The position numbers and the translations under genes are program-made. The notes under the pieces are model-generated. The model saw nothing but the letters and a program-made list of their open reading frames with translations. It was not told the origin of the DNA and did no database searches. DNA of 64,000 bases from Eustoma russellianum (lineage: Eukaryota; Streptophyta; Magnoliopsida; Gentianales; Gentianaceae), in NCBI GenBank assembly GCA_036186865.1, contig AP025056.1, forward strand, positions 32,795,107 to 32,859,106, in the 5' to 3' direction. Shown here in pieces: positions 43,545 to 55,105 of the stretch. Every line of letters starts with the position of its first letter. The first letter of the stretch is position 1.

Positions 43545-46500
43545 GGAGACCACTCATCAAAAGACACATCAATAAAGTGGTTCCTTGACAGTGGTTGCTC
43601 GAGGCACATGACAGGTGACCCGAGCCTATTCTCCAAATTGAAGAAGGTCACAAAAGGCGGATTCGTGACCTTTGGAGACAACAATGAAGGCAAGATCATT
43701 GGTAAAGGTACGATTGGAAATCCGGATACACTTCAAATCTCCAACGTGTTTTTGGTAAGCAACTTATCTTACAATCTTCTTAGTATTTCCCAATTTGTTG
43801 ACAATGGGTTCAATGTGTGTTTTACTCACCCTTACTGTAATATAATAAATAAAAATGGAGAAACTGTTTTAAAAGGAAAACGTGAAGGAAATATATTCAC
43901 ACTATCTATGGATGATGTAGTAGATGCCAAAGTTAAATGCTTTATGTCAAATGAACCCAATGTGAATTTGTGGCATAGACGTCTAGGACACATAGGTATT
44001 TCTACACTAGAAAATTTGCAACGAAAGAGCCTAGTACGGGGATTGCCTAAGCTTGATTTAGACAACTTTCAGTTGTGTGAATCTTGCATAAAAGGCAAAC
44101 AAACACGTGAGTCACTTAAGCCTAAAAATGAGATAAGCACGACTAGAATACTAGAACTATTGCATATCGATTTGTTTGGTCCTAGTCGTACTACAAGCCT
44201 TGGTGGGCGTCACTATGCATGTGTAATTGTTGATGACTTTTCTCGTTATACTTGGACTTTATTTCTTGCACATAAGGATGATAGCGCCGTAGAAATCGCT
44301 AAATTAATTAAACAACTTGAAAATCAATACGGCATAAATGTGAAAAGAATAAGAAGCGATAGAGGCGGTGAGTTTAAAAATAAAGAGATGATTTCATTCT
44401 GTGAAGAAAAAGGAATTAAACATGAGTTTTCGCCACCTAGAACTCCACAATTAAATGGAGTAGTAGAAAGAAAGAATCGCACACTACAAGAAATCCTAGA
44501 ACTATGCTTTGCGAAAATAAATTACCTCGATTTCTGTGGGCGGAAGCCGTAAATTGTGCATGCTATATTGTAAATCGCCTATCTATAAGAAAGAAAATAA
44601 ACAAGACGCCTTACGAAATTTTGAATGATCGCATGCCTAAGATAGATTATTTTCGTGTGTTTGGATGCAAATGTTTTGTCTTGAATACAAAAGATAACTT
44701 AGATAAATTTGAATCCAAATCGATTGAGTGCATTTTTATTGGATATTCCATAAATTCAAAAGCATATAGATGTTATGATCCTCTCACTAGACAAATCATA
44801 GAATCTATTCATGTTAAATTCAATGAATTTGGAGAGATTGATAAAGAAAAGGAATATGATGATGATTTTGAATTGAAACCCGTTTTGGATGAAGAAAATG
44901 AATCTTTTGATATGCATGAGATGAATGAGACACTAGAAATGCATGATCATATAGAAATGCATGATAACTTAGAAAATAATCAACCAAGATGGCATAGAGA
45001 TCACCCACATGATCTCATCATAGGCGACATCACTCACGGTGTACGACCACGTAGAAGAATCACTTCGGATGAAATAAATGAATTTCATGCTATGATTTCT
45101 GAAATTGAGCCTAAAAATGTGCATGATGCTTTGAGTGATTCATCTTGGATTGATGCTATGCATGACGAACTTAATCAATTCGTTAGAAATGATGTATGGG
45201 ATTTAGTACCACGACCACAAGATAAGACAATAATAGGCACAAAGTGGGTATTTAGGAACAAAATGAATGAAGAAGGAAAGGTCGTTAGAAATAAAGCAAG
45301 ACTCGTAGCTCAAGGATATAATCAAGAAGAAGGAATAGACTACGATGAAACATTTGCACCCGTAGCACGTTTAGAAGCCATACGACTCTTACTTGCTATT
45401 GCTTGCATGAAAGATTTTAAATTGTATCAAATGGACGTCAAAAGTGCTTTTCTAAATGGGTTTATACAAGAAGAAGTATACGTGAAGCAACCACCCGGTT
45501 TTGAAGATTTGAAACATCCTGATCACGTGTACAAACTAAAGAAGGCACTATATGGACTAAAGCAAGCGCCTAGAGCATGGTATGATCGTTTTGCTACTTT
45601 TCTTTTAGAAAATAATTTTAAACGTGGTACTATAGATAGTACACTATTTTTGAAACAAGAAAAATCAGATTTACTTATTATTCAAATTTACGTAGATGAC
45701 ATTATTTTCGGTTCTACCTCACATAGACTCGTTAAAGATTTTGAAAATTGTATGAAAGCTGAATTTGAAATGTCTATGGTTGGTGAACTTAAATACTTTC
45801 TTGGCTTGCAGATTAAGCAAACGAGTAAAGGAATCCATATAAGCCAAGCTAAGTACGTAAACGACATGATCAAGAAATTCAATTTTGAAAATTTGAAACC
45901 ATCCCCCACGCCTATGAGTGTCACTACTAAATTAGACAAAGATGAACATGGTAAAGATGTTGATAATGGATTATATAGATCTATGATAGGTTCTTTACTA
46001 TATTTAACTGCTAGTAGGCCTGACATCATGTTTAGCGTATGCATGTGTGCTCGTTTTCAAAGTCAACCTAAGGTGTCACACTTAAATGCGGTGAAAAGAA
46101 TATTCCGCTATATTAAGCACACGCCCACCTTAGGTATTTGGTACGATAAGGATTCTACATTCGACTTACATGCTTATACTGATGCAGATTATGGTGGCTG
46201 CAAAATAGATAGAAAAAGCACGAGCGGAACTTGCCAATTTATAGGAAATTCCCTTATTTCGTGGTTTTCCAAAAAGCAAGCAAGTGTTGCTTTGTCCACT
46301 ACTGAGGCTGAGTATATGGCTCTTAGCCTTTGCTGCACACAGTTGTTGTGGATAAAACAACAACTTTCGGACTTTGGAATTACCGTAGATAAAATTCCTA
46401 TATATTGTGATAGTATGAGTGCAATAAATTTGTCTAAGAACCCCGTATTACACTCTAAGGCTAAGCATATAGAAGTTCGCTATCATTTTCTTCGTGATCA

Positions 46501-46639
46501 CGTTAACAATGGTAATATTGTCATAGATCACGTACGCACAGAATCACAAGTAGCAGATATATTTACAAAGGCCTTAAATCAAGCCACATTTGAATCTCTC
46601 CGTTCTAAATTAGGCATGCTTCCTGTTGATGTGATTTAA
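43545..46639 (+). pseudogene. pol: Sirevirus C pol (PR-INT-RT-RNase H), single frameshift
   Basis: The order is that of Ty1/copia. Protease is marked by WFLDSGCSRHMTGD near 43580. The pre-integrase zinc block (LWHRRLGHIGIS, CESCIKGKQ) is near 43970-44095. Integrase has its D, D, E residues in LLHIDLFGP (44160), IRSDRGGEF (44350) and NGVVERKNRTLQE (44455-44490). A one-base deletion near 44493 shifts the frame; RT continues in the next frame with QMDVKSAFLNGFIQEEVYVKQPPGF and the active site YVDDIIFGS near 45690. RNase H has TDADYGGCKIDRKSTSG (46175) and STTEAEYMA, and ends near 46639. Apart from the frameshift all catalytic motifs are intact. No envelope frame follows. Confidence 0.93.
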
Positions 46640-46689
46640 TGCGATATCATTTGATTTACTTTCCTTTTGACAGGAATATTTTGATTAAC

Positions 46690-46902
46690 TTTCCAAAATA
46701 AAGGGGGAGAGAGAAACATGATTTAAGGGGGAGAGATTTAAGGGGGAGAGAGATCACTGATTGATCCTAATTGCATGAATCAAGGGGGAGCCGGATTTGA
46801 AATTCGAAATTCAAATTTCAAATCTGTGCATAATTCAAGGGGGAGAGATAACACTTAAATCATGTACACTAGTTATTTTGAAAATCATCAAAAGAGGGAG
46901 AT
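46690..46902 (+). repeat. Polypurine repeats before the Sirevirus C 3' LTR
   Basis: At least five AAGGGGGAGAG-like tracts follow in 200 bp, ending with AAAAGAGGGAGAT right at the LTR start. Only the last should prime plus-strand synthesis. Multiple polypurine tracts are known in Sireviruses. Element B has a matching set at about 54930-55105. Confidence 0.8.
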
Positions 46903-46944
46903 TGTAGGAATATGAGGGTTTGAGTGATTTCAAAATAAAGAAAT

Positions 46945-46982
<38 letters not shown>

Positions 46983-49965
46983 GTTGGATATATATATATA
47001 TATATATACACAAGTGTACATGTATGCATGATAACTTGCCTTATTTAGCTTATATATTATGTTGCCGAACTAACGAGCCATGAAGCTTTAAAGTTTACAT
47101 CATATGGCGAACATTTGTTGAGTTTATACTATTTTCAGGTGCCACAATTAATGAACTAAAGTAGTTCATTAAGTGAACTACTTAGTTTGATAAACTAAGT
47201 AGTTCATTAAAGGAAGATGCATTTGGAAAAGACATGAAGGCAACATAGCTATGGAAGGAAAGTTCTCTCCTCCTCCCCACATCAATTTCACACGCCATAT
47301 ATACATAATATATATGTATTTTCAGATTTTTTTAAAAGGCACATACACATTTATTCCAACGTACTATCGACACGTTATATATCTTACGAACGTACGATTA
47401 CGTCACACCACTATACTTAACTCATATTTATGAGTATATTCAGGTCTTATATCATATGATATAAGATATGGTGATGACAAATTAAATACGACACGATAAA
47501 AGGTTCTAAACCGAAATTTGTCGTATCGGGCGATACCGAAACTTCGCCAACGTGTCACGTACTTGCCATAAATAAATGGCCAGCCCATATACATCAAAAT
47601 TTATTAAAAATTTCGTGCCATACACTGTATATTGTGACAAAAATACTTTCCATGTTGGCACACACAAATCATCCCACATTTAGGCCAAAATGTGAAGATT
47701 CCAATTTTATTTTTGTCACATGATTATGGTACCACTTTAAATCAGCCAAGTGCTGGAAATTAAAGTATATATTATATATATTATGTATAACATAATATAT
47801 ATAGCATGTGCAAAAGTTGGAATTTAAATTAGAGAAAAATCGGGTAATCGATAAATATCGAAAATTCGGTTTTCTACGCACTTGACATGGAACGTTTTTC
47901 TTGAACATGATGTGGCATGTATCTAGACACTTTTTACATATAATATACATCTTAAAGTGTTCTAGAAAATTAAATTAAGGGCTGATTGGAATATTACATG
48001 TGTGTATTATTAAATGTGCACTATTTTTCAAAGTTAGCAAAAATAAATTTCAGCACATGTATATACATACTCAACGCCACCTACAGCTGAGATGGAGCAC
48101 ATGTGGAGCCTTGTTGGCATGTTGATTGGTCAAGAATCAATCATACAATGTTGATGAATCAAAGAGAGAAGCTACAAAAGGTAAGTTTTCAACATACACC
48201 TCTCTTATGTCACATGCTGAAAATTTCAGCATGTCACACACCTTGTGGCCGTTTTCTTCATCATTAAGGAAGATAAATTGTCAATTTTTCATTAAGGAAT
48301 AAATCAAAGGAGGTATGGAAATGATTTGAATTGTATTAAGTGTGATATTCTTTATATCACACATGCTGAAATTTTTCAGCATGTGTGAGAAGATGTTGTG
48401 GCCGAATTTCACTCTCTTTTTGTGTCCAAGTTCATTCATCAATTGATAGCAAGACTTACCATGTATTATTAATTCATTTTAATGAGAAAAATCAAAGTAA
48501 ATTGGGGATTATCTTGAATAAAAATGCATGATGCACATGCTGAAATTTCAGCATGGCAAGGAGCATAATGGCCGAATTTTGGTGAGGAAGGAAGGAAGAA
48601 TTTTTTGTCTCACAATTTATGTGAATATCTCTTAGTTTATGGAATGTATTATGTGATGATTATTTGGCAAATATTTAGTGTTTTATTCAGATTTTCCATG
48701 TCATCAAATGATGACAACATTGAGCTAATCAAAAGGTGCCAAGTAAGCAATGACTAAATGATGGTCCAATGGAGTGATGCCAAGTAAGCAAAACATTGTC
48801 ACCATGATGTCTCACACCCTCTCAAGCACTTAAAAGGAAATTTTCAAGAGGGGGAGAAGCATAGGGGTGGACGGCCAAAGAGTGCTATAAGGAGAAAAGA
48901 AGAACAAACAAAAACAACACCAAGACTTGCATTCAAAAGTGATCAAAGTGCAAAAGCTTTCTTCTCCTACACTTTCTTTCTTTCTTTTCTTGTAAAAAGC
49001 CTATTGTACTTCACTTCTTTCATTCTTGAATAGGCTTCATAGAAACCACCATTCATACATCTTTGTAAAAGGTTGATCAAGGTGTGATCAATCTTCATTC
49101 TAGCGAGGTGGTGGTGTTCGTGCAAATTGTACTCACAATACAAGGTTTGTAAAGGGTTGGAGTTAAGGTGTAACTCTATCAACCCTGCGGTAAGGTGTAC
49201 TGCGTGTGTGAAATTAGTGTGAACCAAGGAAGGTGTTCCTTGAAGACTGGAGTAGGTTGTTTATAACCGAACCAGTATAAAATTCTTGGTGCAATTTACT
49301 TTCTGCATTTACGTTTCAGTTTCTGCGCTGTTTACTCATATTGTTCACGTTCGCAAAAATAGTAAACGTTTTCTAAAAATTATAAAAATTTCCAGAAACA
49401 TACATAAACGTTCTAGGGTTAATTTGGAACAAGTTTCAACCCTTTTGGACAAGTTTAGGTCAGTCAAACATCAAAAGTTCTGAGACTAGTGCAGTCTGAT
49501 TTTCAGACTTGCAAAGGTTGAGACTTTGGTGGTATTTGACCTACTTCCCAAAAGAATTTTCAAAAACTGTTTCAACCCATTTCAATATAGTGTGTGAGGA
49601 GTTATTGGTCAAATTTTCAGATCATTTGGACATTCACACAAATAGGAATTAATTTTTCAAAACCATCTACCGTTTCTGGCAGATTTGCACAATCTGAGTG
49701 CCAACGGTTTTTGAAGGGGTTAAAGGTTGCATTTTGATTTGAAATTTTTAGGGGACCCTCATAACATCTGAGGCTAAGTTCTCTCAAAATTTCATAATTT
49801 TTGGAGACCTCTAACCTGGTTTTAAAAACGTTTTAAAACAGGTCCTGAAAACAGAATCTGTTTTCAGAACTTGAATTGTTCAAGGTTAAAGAAATTTTAA
49901 AAAGCATACTTTCCGCACCATCTATTCAACCCCCCCACTTCTAGTGGTGCCTTGCAGATCCTACA
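46903..49965 (+). repeat. Sirevirus C 3' LTR (3063 bp)
   Basis: It is nearly identical to the 5' LTR, with the same palindromes at about 48211-48236, 48357-48386 and 48534-48556. The third palindrome is perfect here, whereas the 5' copy has one changed base (CAGTATG for CAGCATG). Confidence 0.95.
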
Positions 49966-49970
49966 AAGGC
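49966..49970 (+). repeat. Target duplication AAGGC (right) of Sirevirus C
   Basis: This is the second copy of AAGGC; Gypsy-2 integrase continues after it. Confidence 0.93.
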
Positions 49971-51205
49971 TATCAATACACCCTGGTAGCACCAAGATGT
50001 ATAGGGATCTCAAGCAATACTATTGGTGGTCTGGGATGAAAAGACATATTGCGGAGTTTATAGAGAGGTGTTTGGTTTGTCAACAGGTCAAGGCGAAACA
50101 CCAACGGCCTGGTGGATTGTTGATGCCATTGGAAATTCCGGAATGGAAATGGGAACATGTCATAATGGATTTCGTAGCTGGTTTACCAAAGACAAGAAGT
50201 GGATATGACATGATTTGGGTCATCGTGGATCGTTTAACAAAGTCTGCCCATTTCCTACCCGTTTCAAGTGAAGCACCTCTTGACAAGTTAGTGAGTTTAT
50301 ATATGGACAGTATTGTTAGCTTGCATGGAGTCCCGGTAAGTATAGTGTTCGACCGAGATTCACGGTTTACATATAAGTTTTGGACAGCATTTCAGAAAGC
50401 CATGGGTACAGAATTAAGGTTGAGTACGGCGTATCATCCTCAAACCAATGGTCAATCCGAGCGGACAATTCAAACCTTGGAAGATATGCTAAGAGCTTGC
50501 GTTTTGGATTTTAAAGGGAGTTGGGATGGAATGGTAAAGCTGATGGAGTTTTCTTATAACAATAGTTACCACAACGCTATTGACATGGCTCCTTTTGAAG
50601 CTTTGTATGGAAGGAAATGTAGGTCCCCGGTTTATTGGGACGAAGTAGGTGTGAGGACCATCACCGGACCTGAGCTATTGGAGAAAACGTTAGAAAAGGT
50701 GAAAAGCATCTGGGAAAGACTCAAGGCGGCTCAGGATCGCAACAAGAGTTGGGCAGATTCCAAACGACGACCATTGGAATTCAAGGTGGGTGAAAAAGTC
50801 TATTTGAAGGTATCACCTACGAAGGGTGTCATGAGGTTTGGAGTAAAAGGCAAGCTAAGCCCTCGTTTTATTGGTCCTTACGAAATATTTGAGAAGGTGT
50901 GAGCCTTGGCATATAGGTTAGCGTTACCTCCGGTGTTGGCGCAAGTTCACAATATCTTTCACGTATCACAACTAAGGAAGTACGTGACGGATCCAAGTCA
51001 TGTACTTGAAGCTCAACCTTTGGAACTTAAGGACAATGTCACATACGAAGAGATACCTGTGAAAATTGTGGACCGAAAGGATCAAGTGTTGAGGAAGCGA
51101 GTGATTCCTTATGTAAAGGTCCAGTGGAGCAACCACACGGAACGTGAAGCCATTTGGGAGCTCGAAGAACAAATGCGGGAGAAGTATCCTCAGCTCTTTG
51201 ATTAA
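49971..51205 (+). pseudogene. pol: Gypsy-2 pol exon 3, part b: integrase and chromodomain, one nonsense codon
   Basis: Integrase continues directly from 38456 with SIHPGSTKMYRDLKQYYWW, the zinc residues CLVCQQVKAKH, and the catalytic core: the first Asp in VIMDFVAGLPKT, IVFDRDSRFTYKFW, and the Glu in TNGQSERTIQTLEDML. The GPY-type end (KLSPRFIGPYEI) precedes a TGA at 50900-50902 where Gypsy-1 has a Gly codon; the frame is otherwise unchanged. Then come LALPPVLAQVHNIFHVSQLRKY and a degenerate chromodomain (VKIVDRKDQVLRKRVIPYVKVQW, EAIWELEEQM) to 51205. Chromodomains of this group target integration to modified histones. The nonsense codon removes the chromodomain from the protein. Confidence 0.92.
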
Positions 51206-51235
51206 GGTACGTAAGTTTCGAGGACGAAACTTTTT

Positions 51236-51250
51236 GTAAGGGGGGTGGAA
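51236..51250 (+). promoter_or_regulatory. Polypurine tract of Gypsy-2
   Basis: GTAAGGGGGGTGGAA ends at the 3' LTR start and would prime plus-strand synthesis. Confidence 0.9.
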
Positions 51251-53872
51251 TGTCATACCCCGTAACTTTTAAGCACCACTCTCAATATTTAAAGGTCAAC
51301 CGTACACACAATGTAATTAATGGTATAGGTTAGGAAGCTGAGTTGAATAAATATAGAAAAGAAAATAAAGGGTTAAAAGTGAAAATTAAGAAATTAGGTA
51401 AAATTACCAAAGCACCCTTCCCACTTAAATGTTAGGAAGTTACACAAGGGAGTATAACTCCCCACCAACATTAAGTGGCGGTTCCAACACCAAAGAGAAA
51501 GGGGAAAATCGGCTGAAGAGAGGAAAGGAGAGAAAAGAGAAAGAGAGAAAGGAAGAAGAAGAGAAGGAGGAACTTGTGGTCAACCTAGGTGCAATCCTTA
51601 CCGAAATTCTACAGTAAATCCGTAAGCTTAACTAGAAACAAAGGCAAGTAATCTTTCTATACGCTTTACGCAAATTTTAATACTTTAGGCCCTATATTCT
51701 TACAAAGAGAAAACTTGGATCACACATTAGTAATCTTGACTTGTCTATGTTAACTGCTTTACTATATGTAATTGTTGTTGCTAGTTGCATAAAGTCTTGT
51801 TCTTTGGGCCATATTTCTGAAAATAGTTATGTGGTGCTTTGTTGTTTGTCAAGCATGCCCATGAAAGTGTATTCTTGATGTGTTTAATGTCTTGTTCTAT
51901 TCTTGTGTTGGTTGTCTACACCTAGATGTTTGAGAGTAAGTGCAAGGAATTGAAGGATGAATGATGGCATTGTTATAGACTTGTGGTGTTGGGAATGTTG
52001 ATGGTATCTTTTGAAGGTTGTGAATGATAGAAGGTTAAGAGTGGACATTATTAGATATAACTAAGCATCAATTCATGTTAGATGTGTGTTAAGTATGATG
52101 AATCAAAGTGCTAAGATTGGTCTTGAGGTGTTGAACATGAAAGGGGTTGAAGAGGAAAGGAGATGGGAGGAAGTTACTGCAGAAAAACTGCAGTTTAGAA
52201 CCGTCAGAACACTTCGAACACCCACATTAGGCGCTTCAAGTCACATTAGGCGCCTAATGTAGGCGTTCAATGTGTCCCAGAGCATCCCCGTACACTTCGA
52301 ACACCTACATTAGGCGCTCTATGTCACATTAGGCGCTTCATGTAGGCGTTCGATGTATACGGCACATCCCCGAACACTTCGAACGCCTAGTATAGGCGCT
52401 CCATGTCCACATTAGGCGCTCCATGTAGCGTTCGAAGTATATTGGAAGTCTTTTTGACCCTTTAGGCGCCCTATGTATGTGTAATAACTTTATACACTTC
52501 TTTTGAACATAAAATGCAAGGGTATTTAAGGTGTAACTGAGGCGTAGATGGTAAGTTTGATCAAGTAAGAATAAGATTGAATCCCAAGTGAATTAGTGAG
52601 ACGAACGGACTTGGAAAGATACGAATATGGAGTGTTTGAGGCGAAAGATTGCATACTTGATATGTAAGATGTGTGTGTGTGTGTTACGTGTTTGATACGA
52701 AGTTACATGTGCATCCTGCATCATGACATGGGCACTTGCATTTGATTTGAGAATTGCTTTGCGAAAGGACATATGTTTACAAGAAAAGTTTAAAGTTTTC
52801 GAAAGACAAAATGGCTGCTGGTTGATCGCAGAGTATAAAAGTCACGCCTGCGAAAGCAGGGTATAAAAGCGTGATCTGTGAATCAACAGCAGGGTATAAA
52901 ATATGTTATGGGGCCGTGGATCTATCAGCACGGAAAATAAAGTATTTTATGGGGCCGTGGACCTATCAGCACGGATATATGATGTATGTAATGGGGCCGT
53001 TGACCTTTCAGCACGGGGTATAAAGTTATATGTTATGGGGCCGTGGACCTTTCAGCACGGGGTGTAAAGTTCTGTTTGCTGTGGACTGATCACCCACAGG
53101 GTATAAAGTTCTGCTACGCGAAGAATATGATAACAAGAGTTATGAAATGTTTTATGAAATGACACGCATGACATGTTTATGAAAGAAGACATATGCATGG
53201 GTGTTGTGTGTGATTTTAAAGAAGTACATGCATCATGATACACGAAGCATAAAATTGATGTGCAAGAGATGTGGCTAGCTTATGACTTGCTTATGATGAT
53301 ATGTTGCTTTAGTACATGTTTATTCTCGTATCCGTGTATCATTTATGTGTTTTATCTGTTTTGAGGCATTCTTATAAAGATACTACTTGCTAACCCGAGC
53401 ACCTTATTTTGGGCAATGATCTATACACTGGTGACTCGTCGTGTGTGATCCCGTAAGGTGTATAGACGGGTTACTTGCTGACGATAATTTCGCTAAGAAT
53501 AGATACTCTATTCCTTTTCAGGTGAGCCGGAATATGAAATGATATTTATCAAAGACGATGGCGAGTGGGCTCAGTGGGATGATGAACATGGAAGTAGATA
53601 GATGTTTGCATACTTTCTTTATGTTGGAAATCTTGATGTTTATTATGCTGTACTGGAGGATGAGTTAGACAATTGTCTGAACACCCTTTTATTTCCGCTG
53701 TACTTTCTGGTTGTGTTAATGATGATGAAGTTTTAAAGTTGATGACGTTTCTGCTGATTTATCTTACGTCATGAATGATGTACGCTTGATCTGCTTTGAC
53801 GCTTCGTAGTTCTCATAGTAGACTACGGCGGGTGCACTAGTTCCAATGACAGTATCGGGGCAGGGCGCTACA
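51251..53872 (+). repeat. Gypsy-2 3' LTR (2622 bp)
   Basis: It repeats the 5' LTR with few differences, including the palindrome array (about 52200-52455), hairpin array (52812-53109), acceptor (53520) and micro-ORF (53539-53601). It ends CAGGGCGCTACA, directly before AATAG. Confidence 0.95.
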
Positions 53873-53877
53873 AATAG
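53873..53877 (+). repeat. Target duplication AATAG (right) of Gypsy-2
   Basis: This is the second copy of AATAG; solo LTR D continues after it. Confidence 0.9.
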
Positions 53878-53975
53878 ACCCGACCAGTAGATGACGTTAC
53901 CGTTCCGAATCCGGGAATAATAGATTCGTAGGAGAGACGTTACCACATCAGATCCAGGAAGATAGATCTGAACAC
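53878..53975 (+). repeat. Hairpin array of LTR D, right part
   Basis: Two clear stem-loops are seen: GAATC/GATTC (53907-53911 with 53923-53927) around CGGGAATAATA, and TCAGATC/GATCTGA (53948-53954 with 53965-53971) around CAGGAAGATA. With the left part they form an array of four stems with related loops and no TATAAA part. Confidence 0.7.
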
Positions 53976-54402
53976 TCTATTGTTTTACGACGATGATGAT
54001 TTAAAAGAAGAGCATGAAAGATCATATTTCCATTTTCATTCTAATGCATCACACGTACATATGCATGCATGTTACATTCATGTAGCGACACATGAGATTT
54101 AAGTTGTGATGACCTCGTAGGCCCTAAGTATGACATCCCTAAGTGATGATCCTTGTTGTGTTATTCATCAATACAAGTTACAGTCTTTTAATGTTATATT
54201 CTGCTGTGAGTGATGATTTTACTTAAGTTATGATCTTGCTACATTAAGTGATGATCCCTATCGAGTATTGGACGGAGGACAGGTATACTTCTAAAACCGA
54301 AAATTTTGGGGTTCGGTTCTTGTTCGCACTTTCCATTTAACCCTCGATCATTATAGTATACTTGCTGGTGACATTGTCACTCACCCTTATTTTTCCTCCC
54401 AG

Positions 54403-54461
54403 AGGTTGCAGGAGACAAAGTAGAGTGGATCGATGACGAACCTAGGGTTCCCTACCTGTGA
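54403..54461 (+). other. Acidic peptide frame after a splice-acceptor-like site in LTR D
   Basis: CCTCCCAG is followed by a frame reading VAGDKVEWIDDEPRVPYL before a TGA. It has no ATG. The position near the LTR end matches the micro-ORFs of Gypsy-1 and Gypsy-2, and the EW and acidic residues recur, but the sequence cannot be aligned with confidence. Confidence 0.3.
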
Positions 54462-54785
54462 GTGCAGTGATGGATAGACAGATTTAGGGGATCGGACTTG
54501 CCAGCTCTAAGGGATGACTGATTTATGTATTTGAGATGGAAACAATTACTTTTGTCACTTCTGATACATTTGATGTGGGTTGTAAACTTTAACTGGTTGT
54601 GATGATGTTTTAAATTTCGAAGTTTTAAATTCTGCCACGGTTTCGCTTGCTTATTTACATATAAGTGCTAAAATCCATGCATTTATATCATGGATCACGA
54701 CACGTATGGACGACGACTAGTACTCTCCTTAGTGAAGTACAGTGGGTGCACCGACTTCGGCGGGGCCGGGGTGCAGGGCGCCACA

Positions 54786-55105
54786 CCCAAATTTGGGTAC
54801 CAAAAGGGATATTTTCAAAGGGTTGAATAAATAACCCTTACGAACGCACGTTTGATATTATTGGAAATGCATGATTTTTTTTTGCTATCTTCATCTTTAC
54901 ATGCGCTTTTGATTGTCTTTCCAAAATAAAGGGGGAGAGAATGCATGATTTAAGGGGGAGAGAGAAAGATTAATTGCACAAATCAAGGAGGAGAGAATTT
55001 GAAATTTGAAATTCAAAAGGTTGAATTTGTGCACGATTAAAGGGAGAGCGACAAGATTTAAATCATGAATGTAGGTTATTTTGTAAATCATCAAAAGGGG
55101 GAGAT
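54786..55105 (+). repeat. Sirevirus B tail: end of gag, then polypurine repeats
   Basis: CCCAAATTTGGGTACC restarts the gag end where solo LTR D broke it (the homologous site in C reads CCCAAGTATGGGTACC). Within about 100 bp the sequence passes into 3' leader with several AAGGGGGAGAG tracts and ends GGGGGAGAT at the LTR start. The 3 kb of pol found in C is absent. Confidence 0.85.

Larger units (their letters stand above)
38457..49965 (+). mobile_element. Sirevirus C: young full-length Ty1/copia element (11.5 kb)
   Basis: LTRs of about 3.06 kb (38457-41511 and 46903-49965) begin TGTAGGA and end TCCTACA, an inverted-repeat pair, and are nearly identical. An AAGGC duplication flanks the element. 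Between the LTRs lie PBS, gag, a candidate 97 bp intron, a pol with protease, integrase, RT and RNase H, and a run of polypurine repeats. The very long LTRs, the multiple polypurine tracts and the pol wording are those of the SIRE/Maximus (Sirevirus) lineage. One frameshift in gag and one in pol make this copy defective. I see no envelope-like frame between pol and the 3' LTR. Confidence 0.95.
32190..53872 (+). mobile_element. Gypsy-2: young Ty3/gypsy chromovirus (Tekay/Del-like), interrupted by Sirevirus C
   Basis: Both LTRs (32190-34813 and 51251-53872) are present and nearly identical, and an AATAG duplication flanks the whole. Between them are a PBS, gag, intron 1, protease and RT, intron 2, RNase H, integrase with a C-terminal chromodomain, and a polypurine tract. 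Sirevirus C (38457-49965) lies at the start of the integrase. Without that insertion the element is 10.2 kb with a single visible nonsense mutation (50900-50902), so it was probably active recently. It is the better-preserved relative of Gypsy-1. Confidence 0.95.
28716..54785 (+). mobile_element. Solo LTR D (about 4.4 kb), gypsy type, split by Gypsy-2
   Basis: The LTR starts TGTTGTACCCCGCTC and ends GGCGCCACA, resembling the Gypsy-1 and Gypsy-2 LTR ends (TGTnATnCC and GGGCGCTACA). It is flanked by CCCAA repeats and lies in the last codons of B's gag. The own sequence is 28716-32189 plus 53878-54785. It has no gag or pol, so it is a solo LTR. Inside are a (TA)n tract near 29600-29680, an 85-residue frame (29947-30204) ending at a CTAG|GTAAGG donor, three 190 bp tandem repeats (about 31170-31740) and a hairpin array that Gypsy-2 has split. 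Confidence 0.8.

Noticed and set aside
46640..46902. Search for an envelope-like gene after Sirevirus C pol
   Set aside because: Only about 260 bp of polypurine repeats lie before the 3' LTR; there is no room for an envelope-like frame.
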